DNA of 64,000 nt, from contig JAIZOF010000001.1 of the NCBI GenBank assembly GCA_020525365.1, positions 402,381-466,380 on the forward strand, read 5' to 3'. A program made the position numbers and the translations under genes. The notes beneath the pieces are model-generated. The model made no database searches. It was not told where the DNA came from and saw only the letters and a list, made by a program, of their open reading frames with translations. Source of the DNA: Sulfurovum sp. Its GTDB lineage: Bacteria > Campylobacterota > Campylobacteria > Campylobacterales > Sulfurovaceae. Below, in pieces: positions 53,873-62,442 of this stretch (position 1 is the stretch's first letter; each line of letters starts with the position of its first letter).

Positions 53873-55105
53873 ATGGAAAATTTTTTACAGCAGGCTAAAG
53901 CATCAACACGTATATTGGCAACACTGAGTGGAAAAGAGAAGAATCATATTCTTAAAAATATGGCACAGGCACTACGTGATCAGGAATCTGAAATACTCAA
54001 AGCCAATAAGCTTGATATGACACAAGCCCATGTAAATGGGCTCTCTTCCGCGCTTCAAGATAGACTTTTTCTTGATGAAAAACGTCTTGAGGCAATAGCA
54101 GCAGCCATTGAAGAGATTGCCACACTAAAAGAACCTGTAGGTCGAGTACTTGATGGTTGGTTTGCTGATGCGGGGTTTAAGATAGAAAAAGTAACAGTAC
54201 CTATTGGTGTTGTTGGTGTTATTTATGAGTCTCGTCCTAACGTAACTGCCGATGTAGGTGCACTCTGTTTTAAGAGTGGTAATGTTGCTATTTTAAAGGG
54301 AGGAAAAGAGGCAGAGAATTCTAACCATGCTATTGCCAGTGTGCTTCAGGGAGTCCTAGAAAAAAATGGACTACCCAAAGCTGCTATTGCGCTTTTGCCC
54401 GATAGCTCCAGAGAGGGGGTAGCAAAGCTTATTAAACAGGATAAATATGTTGACCTGATTATTCCTAGAGGAGGAGAATCTCTTATTCGTTATGTGAGCG
54501 AGAATGCAACTGTGCCCGTAGTCAAACATGACAAAGGACTTTGCCACACCTATATAGACAAAGATGCCGATATAGATAAGGCACTTAAGATTATTGTCAA
54601 TGCTAAATGTCGTCGTACAGGAATTTGTGGCGCAGTAGAAACATTACTGATTGATGCACAAGTTGCCCAAGAGGTGGTTCCAAAAATTGTTGAAACCTTC
54701 AGTCCTCATGAAACAATCTTAAGAGGATGCGAAAAGACATGTAAAATTATGAATATGGAAGTAGCAACACAGAAAGATTGGGAGACAGAGTATCTTGATA
54801 ATATCTTAAGTATTAAGGTTGTTGATGGTGTTCATGGTGCAATCTTGCATATTGAAACATATGGATCACAACACTCTGAAGCAATTATTACTGAGAACTA
54901 TAGGATAGCTGAAAAATTTCTTAATGAAGTGGATGCAGCTTGTGTATACTTGAATGCTTCGACACAGTTTACAGATGGTGGCGAGTTTGGTTTTGGAGCA
55001 GAAGTGGGTATTAGTACCAACAAACTTCATGCGAGAGGACCAATGGGTGTGAGTGAATTGACTACTTATAAGTACAAGATTTATGGATATGGCGAAACAC
55101 GTTAA
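53873..55105 (+). CDS. proA: Gamma-glutamyl phosphate reductase
   Basis: A 410-residue NADPH-dependent reductase making glutamate semialdehyde for proline. PIGVVGVIYESRPNVTADVGALCFKSGN (read in parts), the PRGGESLIRYV segment, the catalytic Cys in RRTGICGAVETLLID and GEFGFGAEVGISTNKLHARGPMG (read in parts) identify ProA. The ATG at 53873 follows GAGGATAA and lies downstream of the promoter; the frame upstream is untranscribed by that promoter. slyD follows 46 bp later. Confidence 0.96.
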   Translation: MENFLQQAKASTRILATLSGKEKNHILKNMAQALRDQESEILKANKLDMTQAHVNGLSSALQDRLFLDEKRLEAIAAAIEEIATLKEPVGRVLDGWFADAGFKIEKVTVPIGVVGVIYESRPNVTADVGALCFKSGNVAILKGGKEAENSNHAIASVLQGVLEKNGLPKAAIALLPDSSREGVAKLIKQDKYVDLIIPRGGESLIRYVSENATVPVVKHDKGLCHTYIDKDADIDKALKIIVNAKCRRTGICGAVETLLIDAQVAQEVVPKIVETFSPHETILRGCEKTCKIMNMEVATQKDWETEYLDNILSIKVVDGVHGAILHIETYGSQHSEAIITENYRIAEKFLNEVDAACVYLNASTQFTDGGEFGFGAEVGISTNKLHARGPMGVSELTTYKYKIYGYGETR

Positions 55106-55151
55106 GTTTTGTTAGATAGAATACCGTAAACTCAATAAATTAGGAAATATA

Positions 55152-55652
55152 ATGGCAATCAAAAAAGAAAATAGTGTTGTAGGCATCGAGTACGAAGTAA
55201 AAGAGGCAGGCACTACAGAGGTTGTAGATACAAACAAGGGCGCACAGCCACTTGAATTTGTTACAGGAAAAGGACAAATTGTCCCAGGTCTTGAAAAAGT
55301 ACTTATTGGTATGCAAGAGGGTGAAAACACAGATATTCTTGTTAAGGCAGCAGATGCATATGGTGAAGTAATGTCTGAAGCGATACAGGTGCTTCCTTCC
55401 GAGCAGTTTGAAGGTGTGGAACTCAAAGAAGGCATGACACTCTACGGACAGGGCGAGGATGGACAGACTGTACAGGTGACTGTCAAGTCATTTAATGATA
55501 AAGAGGTTACTGTAGACTTTAACCATCCATTAGCAGGTAAAGATTTGATGTTCTCAGTTACAATTCTTTCTGCAAGAGAAGCAACAGCAGAAGAGGCAGC
55601 CACAGGACAAGTGGGTGGCGGAAGCTGTGGCTCAGGATGTGGTTGTCATTAA
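55152..55652 (+). CDS. slyD: FKBP-type peptidyl-prolyl isomerase SlyD
   Basis: A 166-residue SlyD with an FKBP domain interrupted by the insert-in-flap chaperone domain (about 75-125). GKGQIVPGLEKVLIGM near residues 37-52 and DFNHPLAGKDLMF near 128-140 are typical. The C-terminal metal-binding tail is short (GGGSCGSGCGCH) compared with E. coli, yet keeps three Cys and a His. It assists folding and nickel handling in relatives. GGAAATATA precedes the ATG. Confidence 0.93.
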   Translation: MAIKKENSVVGIEYEVKEAGTTEVVDTNKGAQPLEFVTGKGQIVPGLEKVLIGMQEGENTDILVKAADAYGEVMSEAIQVLPSEQFEGVELKEGMTLYGQGEDGQTVQVTVKSFNDKEVTVDFNHPLAGKDLMFSVTILSAREATAEEAATGQVGGGSCGSGCGCH

Positions 55653-55680
55653 TCATATTTTTATAACCCTCTTTGGTAGA

Positions 55681-55711
55681 AGACCGTATTGTTTAAATAC
55701 TAATATGGTCT
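55681..55711. repeat. Stem-loop between slyD and moaA
   Basis: AGACCGTATT (55681-55690) and AATATGGTCT (55702-55711) form a 10-bp stem with one G-U pair and an 11-nt loop. No T-tract follows, so it is not a standard terminator; mRNA 3' protection of slyD is possible. Confidence 0.5.
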
Positions 55712-55806
55712 CACAGTATTCAGTTCATAAGCCTGCATATGAGCTTTTCTACTCCTTTTTATCTACATTTTGCTACCCTTACAAAAATCAATAGAATCGG
55801 ATAATT

Positions 55807-56787
55807 ATGCTAATAGATGGACACGGTAGAACCGTTAATTATTTAAGAGTGTCAGTGACTGAACGTTGTAATTTTAGGTGTCAGTATTGTATGCCAGAGA
55901 AACCTTTTTCATGGGTACCCAAAGAGAATCTTCTTAGTTTTGAGGAACTTTTTTTATTTATTAAAGTAGCAATGGATGAGGGAATAAGCAAGATTCGTAT
56001 TACTGGCGGAGAGCCATTGTTACGTGAAGATCTTGATGTCTTTATTAAAATGATTAATACCCATAATCCAGATGTTGATCTTGCTATGACAACCAATGGT
56101 TTTCTTTTGCCAGAAGCAGCACAAAGGCTTAAAGATGCGGGGCTAAAGAGACTCAATATCTCTTTGGACTCATTGAAGACTGACACAGCAAAAAAAATTG
56201 CTCAAAAAGATGTACTCTCTCATGTACTTCTAGGAATCAATAAAGCACTAGAAGTGGGCTTGAAGATTAAGATAAATATGGTGCCACTTAAAGGAATGAA
56301 TGATGATGAGATAGTGGATATTCTTGATTACTGCCGTAAGCATAATATGAAAGTACGTTTTATTGAGTATATGGAGAACCGCTATGCCGATGAGAGTCTC
56401 AAGGGAATGCATGGAAAAGAGATTTTAAAGAAGATTAAAGAGAAATATACTATTCGTGCACTTGGACGTGAAGGGGCGAGCCCATCATTTAATTATGTGA
56501 TTGAAGAGAATGGTTACGAGTTTGGATTGATTGACCCACATAAGCATGATTTTTGTGAAAGTTGTAATCGTATTAGATTAACAGCAGAAGGGTATCTTAT
56601 ACCATGTCTCTATTTTGATGAAGCAATGAGTATTGCTAATGCAATTAAAAAAGGTAATATTGAGAGTGCATCACAAATACTTTCGCAAGTTCTCAAAGAC
56701 AAACCTAAAGAGAACCGGTGGACAGAAAATAAGTTAGAGGAAGTACAAGAGGTTTCTTCACGTGCTTTTTATGAGACAGGAGGATAA
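55807..56787 (+). CDS. moaA: GTP 3',8-cyclase MoaA
   Basis: A 326-residue radical SAM enzyme starting molybdenum cofactor synthesis. The N-terminal cluster motif is CNFRCQYC (about residues 21-28), [13 protein letters not shown] follows, the second 4Fe-4S site has CESC and the distant Cys in LIPCLYF (about 250-275), and the C terminus ends in the conserved Gly-Gly tail. moaC is 54 kb away. queE and queD follow on the same strand. Confidence 0.96.
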   Translation: MLIDGHGRTVNYLRVSVTERCNFRCQYCMPEKPFSWVPKENLLSFEELFLFIKVAMDEGISKIRITGGEPLLREDLDVFIKMINTHNPDVDLAMTTNGFLLPEAAQRLKDAGLKRLNISLDSLKTDTAKKIAQKDVLSHVLLGINKALEVGLKIKINMVPLKGMNDDEIVDILDYCRKHNMKVRFIEYMENRYADESLKGMHGKEILKKIKEKYTIRALGREGASPSFNYVIEENGYEFGLIDPHKHDFCESCNRIRLTAEGYLIPCLYFDEAMSIANAIKKGNIESASQILSQVLKDKPKENRWTENKLEEVQEVSSRAFYETGG

Positions 56788-56890
56788 TTGTGTATTTATG
56801 TAACCAAATTGAGAGGAAAGGGTTAAGCATAAAAAGTGAATGCATACAGATTTTTATCAATCAATATACCACAAAACAAAAGGTCACTTT

Positions 56891-57649
56891 TTGTTTTACC
56901 TAACTGAACAATTTTTTTCTATCCAAGGTGAAGGTAAGTATGCAGGTGTGCCTTCTTATTTTCTTCGTACTGGTGGGTGCAATCTCTCTTGTAAAGGCTT
57001 TGGGGCAAAATATGAGATTGATGGTGAGGTACGTTTGGGATGTGATACCTATTTTTCTGTTGATAGTACTTTTGCTAAACAGTGGCAGAAGATAGAGAAG
57101 AGTAGTATACTCATAGATAAACTTCAAAAGGAGTTTAAAACCATAGGGTACACACCCGATGTAGTGATTACTGGTGGTGAACCGTTAATATATCATAGTG
57201 ATATGGCTTTTTATGAAACAATTGAATGGTTAATACAAAAAAAGACACGTATTACTTTTGAGACCAATGGTACCATTGAGATAGACTTTGAAAAGTACCC
57301 TGCCTATAAGTTCTGTGTCTTTGCTCTTTCACTTAAGCTTACCAATTCTGGTGAGCCAAAAGAGAAACGTATATGTTTGCAGGCACTTAGAAATATATAT
57401 GTTCATGCCCAAGAATCTTTCTTGAAATTCACTATTGATGCAAAGCTTGTTAGAATGACTGCATTCGATGAGATTGATAAGATACGTGATATCCTTCCTG
57501 AACTTGATATTTTTTGTATGCCTGTAGGTGAGAGTAGAGATGTTATTTGGCAAAATGATAAAGAGGTATTTGAGTTTTGCATGAAGCATAATTTCCACTA
57601 TAGTGATAGATTACATATTAGAGTATTTGATACGACACAAGGTGTATAA
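56891..57649 (+). CDS. queE: 7-carboxy-7-deazaguanine synthase QueE
   Basis: A roughly 252-residue radical SAM enzyme making the 7-deazaguanine ring for queuosine. [26 protein letters not shown] is the usual N terminus (read in two parts), and [11 protein letters not shown] is intact. The cluster Cys spacing is not CX3CX2C: after CNLSC the third Cys comes 16 residues later in [11 protein letters not shown] choose the TTG at 56891, which has AAAGG 6 nt upstream; the ATG at 56840 would add 17 residues lacking family similarity. queD follows. Confidence 0.9.
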   Translation: MFYLTEQFFSIQGEGKYAGVPSYFLRTGGCNLSCKGFGAKYEIDGEVRLGCDTYFSVDSTFAKQWQKIEKSSILIDKLQKEFKTIGYTPDVVITGGEPLIYHSDMAFYETIEWLIQKKTRITFETNGTIEIDFEKYPAYKFCVFALSLKLTNSGEPKEKRICLQALRNIYVHAQESFLKFTIDAKLVRMTAFDEIDKIRDILPELDIFCMPVGESRDVIWQNDKEVFEFCMKHNFHYSDRLHIRVFDTTQGV

Positions 57650-57727
57650 TATTGTATTGGCTATCTTGCCTTATACCTTAAGCTAGCTTGGTTACAATCG
57701 GGTTTGAAAATAGAGTAAGAGGTAATA

Positions 57728-58309
57728 ATGCTTATACGAAAACTTTTTAAGTTTGAGAATGCACATATTGTTAGAGGATGTTCTACCCGTCGCTGTAGTG
57801 AAAATATTCATGGACATTCCTATAAAATAGAAGTACTATTAGAATCAAATTATCTTGATCATGGGCAGATGGTCTATGATTTTGGATTAATGAAACTCTA
57901 TATTAAAGAGCTTATTGATGCATTTGATCATAGTATTACGCTTTGGAATGGTGATGACTCTATGTATCTTAAGGCGATGAAAAAATACTCCAGCCGTTGG
58001 ATAGAGCTACCAGTTTCCCCTTCTGCAGAGCAGTTCTCTCGTGTGATATACTTAATGGTTGAGCGGATTTTGGTATGTACGCAGATGCGTAACGGGGAAC
58101 AGGAAGTAAAAGTCCATAGTATTATTGTTCATGAAACCGATACCGGGTATGCACAAGCGTTTGAAAAAGATGCTTATAGTGATTTAATGGGTACAATAGA
58201 ACTCAATCAGATTATCTTTTCCGAACAAATTAAATGCGAATGGACAGACAGTAACCTGTGGACAAAACTATTGAAGAGAGAATCGATAATGAATCCAGAT
58301 AAAGTTTAA
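57728..58309 (+). CDS. queD: 6-carboxy-5,6,7,8-tetrahydropterin synthase QueD
   Basis: A 193-residue enzyme preceding QueE in queuosine precursor synthesis. The zinc and catalytic residues lie in FENAHIVRGCSTRRCSENIHGHSYKIEV (read in parts; Cys near residue 24 and the HGH pair), then VYDFGLMKLYIKELIDAFDHS and the C-terminal IIVHETDTGYA. It is longer than E. coli QueD (121), with an inserted segment in the middle. A hairpin terminator follows at 58375. Confidence 0.93.
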   Translation: MLIRKLFKFENAHIVRGCSTRRCSENIHGHSYKIEVLLESNYLDHGQMVYDFGLMKLYIKELIDAFDHSITLWNGDDSMYLKAMKKYSSRWIELPVSPSAEQFSRVIYLMVERILVCTQMRNGEQEVKVHSIIVHETDTGYAQAFEKDAYSDLMGTIELNQIIFSEQIKCEWTDSNLWTKLLKRESIMNPDKV

Positions 58310-58374
58310 TTGACAAGTAAAATTCAATAAGGAGATAAGATAACAAGAAGCAGTTATTGGACAGCAGTGATGTG

Positions 58375-58405
58375 TGAAAGATGATGATCTTTCAGGTCTT
58401 TTATT
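58375..58405 (+). terminator. Candidate terminator downstream of queD
   Basis: TGAAAGAT (58375-58382) and ATCTTTCA (58387-58394) form a perfect 8-bp stem with a 4-nt loop, followed by GGTCTTTTATT. Confidence 0.55.
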
Positions 58406-58466
58406 AAAAAGTGATATTTGGTATTAGCCATTTATCTCTCTATATTATAAACGGTAAGGTAAATTC

Positions 58467-58895
58467 ATGATAGCAGAAATTGTAGTTTCACATAGTATTT
58501 TAATAAAGGTCTTTTTGGGCTTTTTGGTTGTAGGATTTTTTATTCCTTTTGTAACGAAAAAAAACTCAGCAGGGTTCAAAAAAGCAAGTTTTATTTATAC
58601 AATGATTTTTCAGGCAATTGTAACAATGATTGCTTTTACAGGGATTCTTTTGTTTGTTATGGGTAATTTTGATATATCATTAAGTGTAATAATGATGACT
58701 ATTATTTGGGTACTGTTAATGTTTGTTGAGATTAAGAAGTATAAACTAATTAAAATGACCAATATTGATAATGAAGAGATACATATACTTTTAAAAAGTG
58801 CTTTTTTGAAAGTATCTTCTGTACAAGTGATTTTAGTAATAGCAATGGTTGCGCTCAAGATAATGGAAGTCAAAGGTGTTGTATCTTTATCATAA
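58467..58895 (+). CDS. Hypothetical membrane protein, 142 residues
   Basis: An unrecognised integral membrane protein with four hydrophobic segments (about 8-28, 42-65, 70-90 and 112-135), a short basic loop KKNSAGFKK and a polar stretch KYKLIKMTNIDNEE before the last helix. It overlaps rsmE by 20 bp and is therefore probably translated with it. No function is proposed. Confidence 0.7.
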   Translation: MIAEIVVSHSILIKVFLGFLVVGFFIPFVTKKNSAGFKKASFIYTMIFQAIVTMIAFTGILLFVMGNFDISLSVIMMTIIWVLLMFVEIKKYKLIKMTNIDNEEIHILLKSAFLKVSSVQVILVIAMVALKIMEVKGVVSLS

Positions 58896-59547
58896 AGAGG
58901 CAAGTGCTTCTACTTTGACATTAACAGGAGATAGTCACCGCTATATTTTTAAAGTTAGGCGTCATAAATCTGGTGAAATACTCCATCTTCGAAATCTTGA
59001 AGATGGATACCTCTATACCTATGAGGTGGTTTCTATCGACAAGAATTCAGCATTTCTCTCTTTGAAAAGACAGGAGATATTTGAAGTTAAGGCATCTCGT
59101 ACGTTGCATATTGGCTGGTGTATTATTGACCCCAAGAATATCGAAAAAGTACTTCCCTCTCTTAATGAAATAGGGGTAGAAAAGATTACTTTTATTTATT
59201 GCAAGCGTTCCCAAAAAAGCTTTAAACCTGACTTTGAACGTTTTAAAAAGATACTTCTTAACTCTTCACAGCAGTGCGGTCGTAGTGTTATGATGAAGCT
59301 AGAGATGGTTGAGAGTCTTGAAGTATTTTTGAAGACATATCCTAAAAGCTATCTACTTAATTTCTCAGAACATACTTTTAATACAGAAGCAGAGTCTATT
59401 TCAACCATTGTTGTTGGATGTGAGGGTGGGTTTTCAGAAGAAGAGCTGACATACTTTCACTCAAATAAAATTATTGGATTTAAGACACCATTAGTACTGA
59501 AAAGTGAAAGTGCTATTTGTGCTATTGCTGCAAAACTTATAGTGTGA
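58876..59547 (+). CDS. rsmE: 16S rRNA m3U1498 methyltransferase RsmE
   Basis: A 223-residue SPOUT methyltransferase. An N-terminal PUA-like domain (about 1-70, HRYIFKVRRHKSGEIL) precedes the knotted catalytic domain with VVGCEGGFSEEEL and the C-terminal LVLKSESAICAIAAK. It is slightly shorter than E. coli RsmE. The GTG at 58876 or the TTG that follows it may be the start; both lie inside the previous gene. Confidence 0.9.
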   Translation: MLYLYHKEASASTLTLTGDSHRYIFKVRRHKSGEILHLRNLEDGYLYTYEVVSIDKNSAFLSLKRQEIFEVKASRTLHIGWCIIDPKNIEKVLPSLNEIGVEKITFIYCKRSQKSFKPDFERFKKILLNSSQQCGRSVMMKLEMVESLEVFLKTYPKSYLLNFSEHTFNTEAESISTIVVGCEGGFSEEELTYFHSNKIIGFKTPLVLKSESAICAIAAKLIV

Positions 59548-59550
59548 TTA

Positions 59551-59559
59551 TGGTAAAAT
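59551..59559 (+). promoter_or_regulatory. Extended -10 promoter for the LolD-like gene
   Basis: TGGTAAAAT lies 23 bp before the ATG and predicts a short leader of about 16 nt. Confidence 0.4.
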
Positions 59560-59581
59560 ATCTTTAAAAAGGTACTCCATT

Positions 59582-60229
59582 ATGCCACAATTACTTTTAG
59601 AGGCAAAAGGAATTTCTCATCGTTTTGATACCTTGTTGTTTGAAGAGGTAAATTTTTCTCTTGCAGCAACACAAAGTATGGCAATTATCGGACGTAGTGG
59701 TTCGGGAAAATCAACATTGTTGCACATCTGCTCAACTTTTATTCGACCCGATTATGGAAAAATCTCTCTTTTGAATAGAGAACTTTATATGCAAACTACC
59801 CATACCATTGAAAATATGCGTCGCTATGAGATAGGTATCATTTTTCAGTTTCATCATCTTTTCAAGGGAATGAATGCCATAGAGAATATTGAGATTGCAA
59901 CTATTCTTGCTAAAGAGAAGATTGACCCTGTATTGTTGGAACAACTTGAGATTACTGATGTGATAACACAAAAGGTTGGTGAGCTTTCAGGAGGACAACA
60001 ACAGCGTGTCTCTATTGCTAGAGTCTTGAGTAAAAAACCACGTATTATTTTTGCAGATGAACCCACAGGGAATCTTGATGATGAAACCGCAACACTGGTA
60101 ATGGATGTGCTTATAGATTATACAAAACATAATAATGCATCATTGTTGCTTGTAACGCACGACCATCTATTGGCAAATCGGTGTAATCAAATATATCGAT
60201 TGCACAATCAGTCACTTCATGCAGTTTGA
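59582..60229 (+). CDS. LolD-like ABC transporter ATP-binding protein
   Basis: A 215-residue ABC ATPase of the LolD/MacB group. Walker A is IGRSGSGKSTLL (about residues 36-47), the Q-loop FQFHHLFKGMNAIENI, the signature LSGGQQQRVSIARVL and Walker B IIFADEPTGNLDDE. LolD drives release of lipoproteins from the inner membrane with LolC/LolE. No permease gene is adjacent here, so the partner must be elsewhere. FtsE-like proteins are the main alternative. Confidence 0.85.
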   Translation: MPQLLLEAKGISHRFDTLLFEEVNFSLAATQSMAIIGRSGSGKSTLLHICSTFIRPDYGKISLLNRELYMQTTHTIENMRRYEIGIIFQFHHLFKGMNAIENIEIATILAKEKIDPVLLEQLEITDVITQKVGELSGGQQQRVSIARVLSKKPRIIFADEPTGNLDDETATLVMDVLIDYTKHNNASLLLVTHDHLLANRCNQIYRLHNQSLHAV

Positions 60230-60353
60230 ACTAAATAGTACACACTCTAATTAGATATTTTAAAGCAAGCAAGAAAAGTATTGGCATTGTTCTGAGATTA
60301 TGGCTTATATGTTGCAAGATATTACCCCATAAAAGGAGCAATACTGAAAAGGC

Positions 60354-60373
60354 TATAATATAAAAATATTATA
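60354..60373. terminator. AT-rich hairpin between convergent lolD-like gene and prfB
   Basis: TATAATAT and ATATTATA are perfect 8-bp arms around AAAA, 8 bp from the prfB stop. It could act in either direction, but the stem has no G-C pair and is weak. Confidence 0.3.
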
Positions 60374-60380
60374 CTAGACA

Positions 60381-61475
60381 CTATCGTACTTGTGCAATCA
60401 GTATGCCTTCAAGTAGCTTGTCAATATCACCATCTAAAACGGCATCAACATTAGTAAATGCCTGTCCACTTCGAGTGTCTTTAACTTGTTGGTAGGGTTG
60501 AAGAACATAGGAACGGATTTGATGCCCCCAGCCAATGTCACTCTTTTCTACCCCATCTATTTTTGCTTGCTTCTTCTCCATTTCATATTCATAAAGACGC
60601 GATTTAAGCATTTTTATTGCTGATGCCTTGTTTTTGTGCTGACTTCGATCATTTTGACATTGCACTACAATTCCAGTAGGAATATGGGTAATACGGATAG
60701 CAGAATCAGTGGTATTGACATGCTGTCCACCCGCGCCACTGGAGCGATAGGTGTCGATACGAATATCTTTTTCTTCTATTTTAATATCAATATCATCATC
60801 GATTTCAGGTGAAACCATTACAGAAGTAAAGGAGGTATGGCGTTTAGCGTTAGAATCAAATGGACTAATACGTACTAGACGATGGATGCCATTTTCAACT
60901 TTGAGATAACCATAAGCATTTTCTCCTTTAATAATAAAACTCACATCTTTAATGCCTGCCTCTTCACCAGGCTGATAGTCAAGTACTTCAGTTTTGAAAT
61001 TGTGACGTTCTGCCCAGCGCAGATACATACGATAGAGTATACTTGCCCAATCTTGACTCTCGGTACCACCAGCCCCTGGATGAATAGAGATAATAGCATT
61101 GCTACTATCATGCTCCCCACTTAGCATCATTTGTACTTCGAGTATCTTAATGTGTGATTCAAGATTCTCAGCATCTTCTAAGAGCACCTCAAGTGTCTCT
61201 TCATCTTTTTCTGACTTTGCCAATTCAAAGTACTCCTGTGCATCAACAAGAGTATCGTTAGCGGTATTATAGGTCTTGAGTATACGTTCAGTTTTGGTCT
61301 TTTCCTGTGAGATTTTTCCTGCCTTGGAAGCATTGTTCCAGAAGTCAGGATCTTGCTGCATTTGTTCTATTTCAGTGAGACGCTTTTGGAGTTCATCAGG
61401 TTTAACAATATTAGTAATATTCTCCATTTTAGTTTTAAGTAATTTGAGTAGTTCGCTGTATTCGTAAGTATCCAT
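60381..61475 (-). CDS. prfB: Peptide chain release factor 2
   Basis: A 364-residue class I release factor for UGA and UAA. The codon-reading SPF motif is in [13 protein letters not shown], and the GGQ motif in [17 protein letters not shown]. The gene is one continuous frame, so the programmed +1 frameshift that regulates RF2 in many bacteria is absent. I use the ATG at 61475 ([13 protein letters not shown]), since the 14 upstream codons look like leader; an AAGGA lies about 12 nt before it. Confidence 0.95.
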   Translation of the reverse strand: MDTYEYSELLKLLKTKMENITNIVKPDELQKRLTEIEQMQQDPDFWNNASKAGKISQEKTKTERILKTYNTANDTLVDAQEYFELAKSEKDEETLEVLLEDAENLESHIKILEVQMMLSGEHDSSNAIISIHPGAGGTESQDWASILYRMYLRWAERHNFKTEVLDYQPGEEAGIKDVSFIIKGENAYGYLKVENGIHRLVRISPFDSNAKRHTSFTSVMVSPEIDDDIDIKIEEKDIRIDTYRSSGAGGQHVNTTDSAIRITHIPTGIVVQCQNDRSQHKNKASAIKMLKSRLYEYEMEKKQAKIDGVEKSDIGWGHQIRSYVLQPYQQVKDTRSGQAFTNVDAVLDGDIDKLLEGILIAQVR

Positions 61476-61582
61476 GATGAAAAAAATCCTTTTTCGGGTT
61501 AACAATATTAGAATCATTAATCATTAATTATTTACTAATAAGATATGATTTTACCAAAAAATAACAAAGCAGAGGGTTAGAG

Positions 61583-62407
61583 ATGATTATTGCGCGAACA
61601 ATTGAAGCATTACAGAAAGCAAAATCTAGTATGCATGGTACTATTGGGTTTGTACCAACAATGGGAGCACTGCATCAGGGTCACCTGTCACTTATTCAAC
61701 GTGCACGTAAAGAGAATGATGTAGTGATTGTTTCAGTCTTTGTTAATCCGACACAGTTTTTAAAAGGAGAAGACTTTGATACCTATCCCCGCAAAGAAGA
61801 GACTGATACTAAGATATGTGAATTAGCAGGAGTAGATATTCTTTTTATGCCAACAATTGATCAAATGTATACAATAGACGAACCCTACATTGGGGCACCA
61901 GCAATACTTGGATATATCTTAGAGGGGGAGAAGCGTCCAGGACATTTTGATGGAATGCTTCAAGTAGTAATGAAATTACTCAATCTCTCTTCAGCAACCC
62001 ATGCCTACTTTGGTAAAAAGGATGCCCAGCAATTAGCACTTATTACTCAGATGGTGAGGCATTATTTTATGTCTGTACAGATTGTTCCATGTGAGATTAT
62101 ACGGGATGAGAAAGGGCTAGCATTGAGCTCTCGTAATACCTATATGAGTACAGAAGAGAAAAAACGGGCTTTGATGTTATCATGTTCTCTCAATCGAGCA
62201 ACTAAAATGGTGATGTCCAAAGAGCTTGATGTTGAAATAATTAAAACTCAGATGCTAAAAGTACTTGCAGGAACTGACAAGATTGAATATGTTACTATTG
62301 TTGATCGGGAATTTCATACATTGAAAAAAATAGAGATTGGTAATACCATTATTTTAGTTGCTGCTTGGATTGGAAAACTGAGACTTATTGATAATATTTG
62401 GATATGA
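61583..62407 (+). CDS. panC: Pantothenate synthetase
   Basis: A 274-residue enzyme condensing pantoate and beta-alanine. [16 protein letters not shown] holds the HxGH motif; [24 protein letters not shown], the [11 protein letters not shown] segment and the KMSKS-like [10 protein letters not shown] are intact. GAGG precedes the ATG. It lies divergently from prfB, with no other coenzyme A genes nearby. Confidence 0.96.
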   Translation: MIIARTIEALQKAKSSMHGTIGFVPTMGALHQGHLSLIQRARKENDVVIVSVFVNPTQFLKGEDFDTYPRKEETDTKICELAGVDILFMPTIDQMYTIDEPYIGAPAILGYILEGEKRPGHFDGMLQVVMKLLNLSSATHAYFGKKDAQQLALITQMVRHYFMSVQIVPCEIIRDEKGLALSSRNTYMSTEEKKRALMLSCSLNRATKMVMSKELDVEIIKTQMLKVLAGTDKIEYVTIVDREFHTLKKIEIGNTIILVAAWIGKLRLIDNIWI

Positions 62408-62442
62408 CCTCAAGAGATATATAATAAATTATTTCCTATTTC

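Noticed and set aside
55653-55806. Molybdenum-cofactor riboswitch upstream of moaA
   Set aside because: Only one simple 10-bp hairpin is present, close to slyD, and it lacks the multi-helix layout of that riboswitch.
56788-57727. preQ1 riboswitch before queE or queD
   Set aside because: I found no small hairpin followed by the A-rich pseudoknot tail typical of preQ1 aptamers in either intergenic stretch.
60381-61475. Programmed frameshift in prfB
   Set aside because: The coding frame is continuous with no in-frame TGA near codon 25, so the regulatory frameshift is absent.
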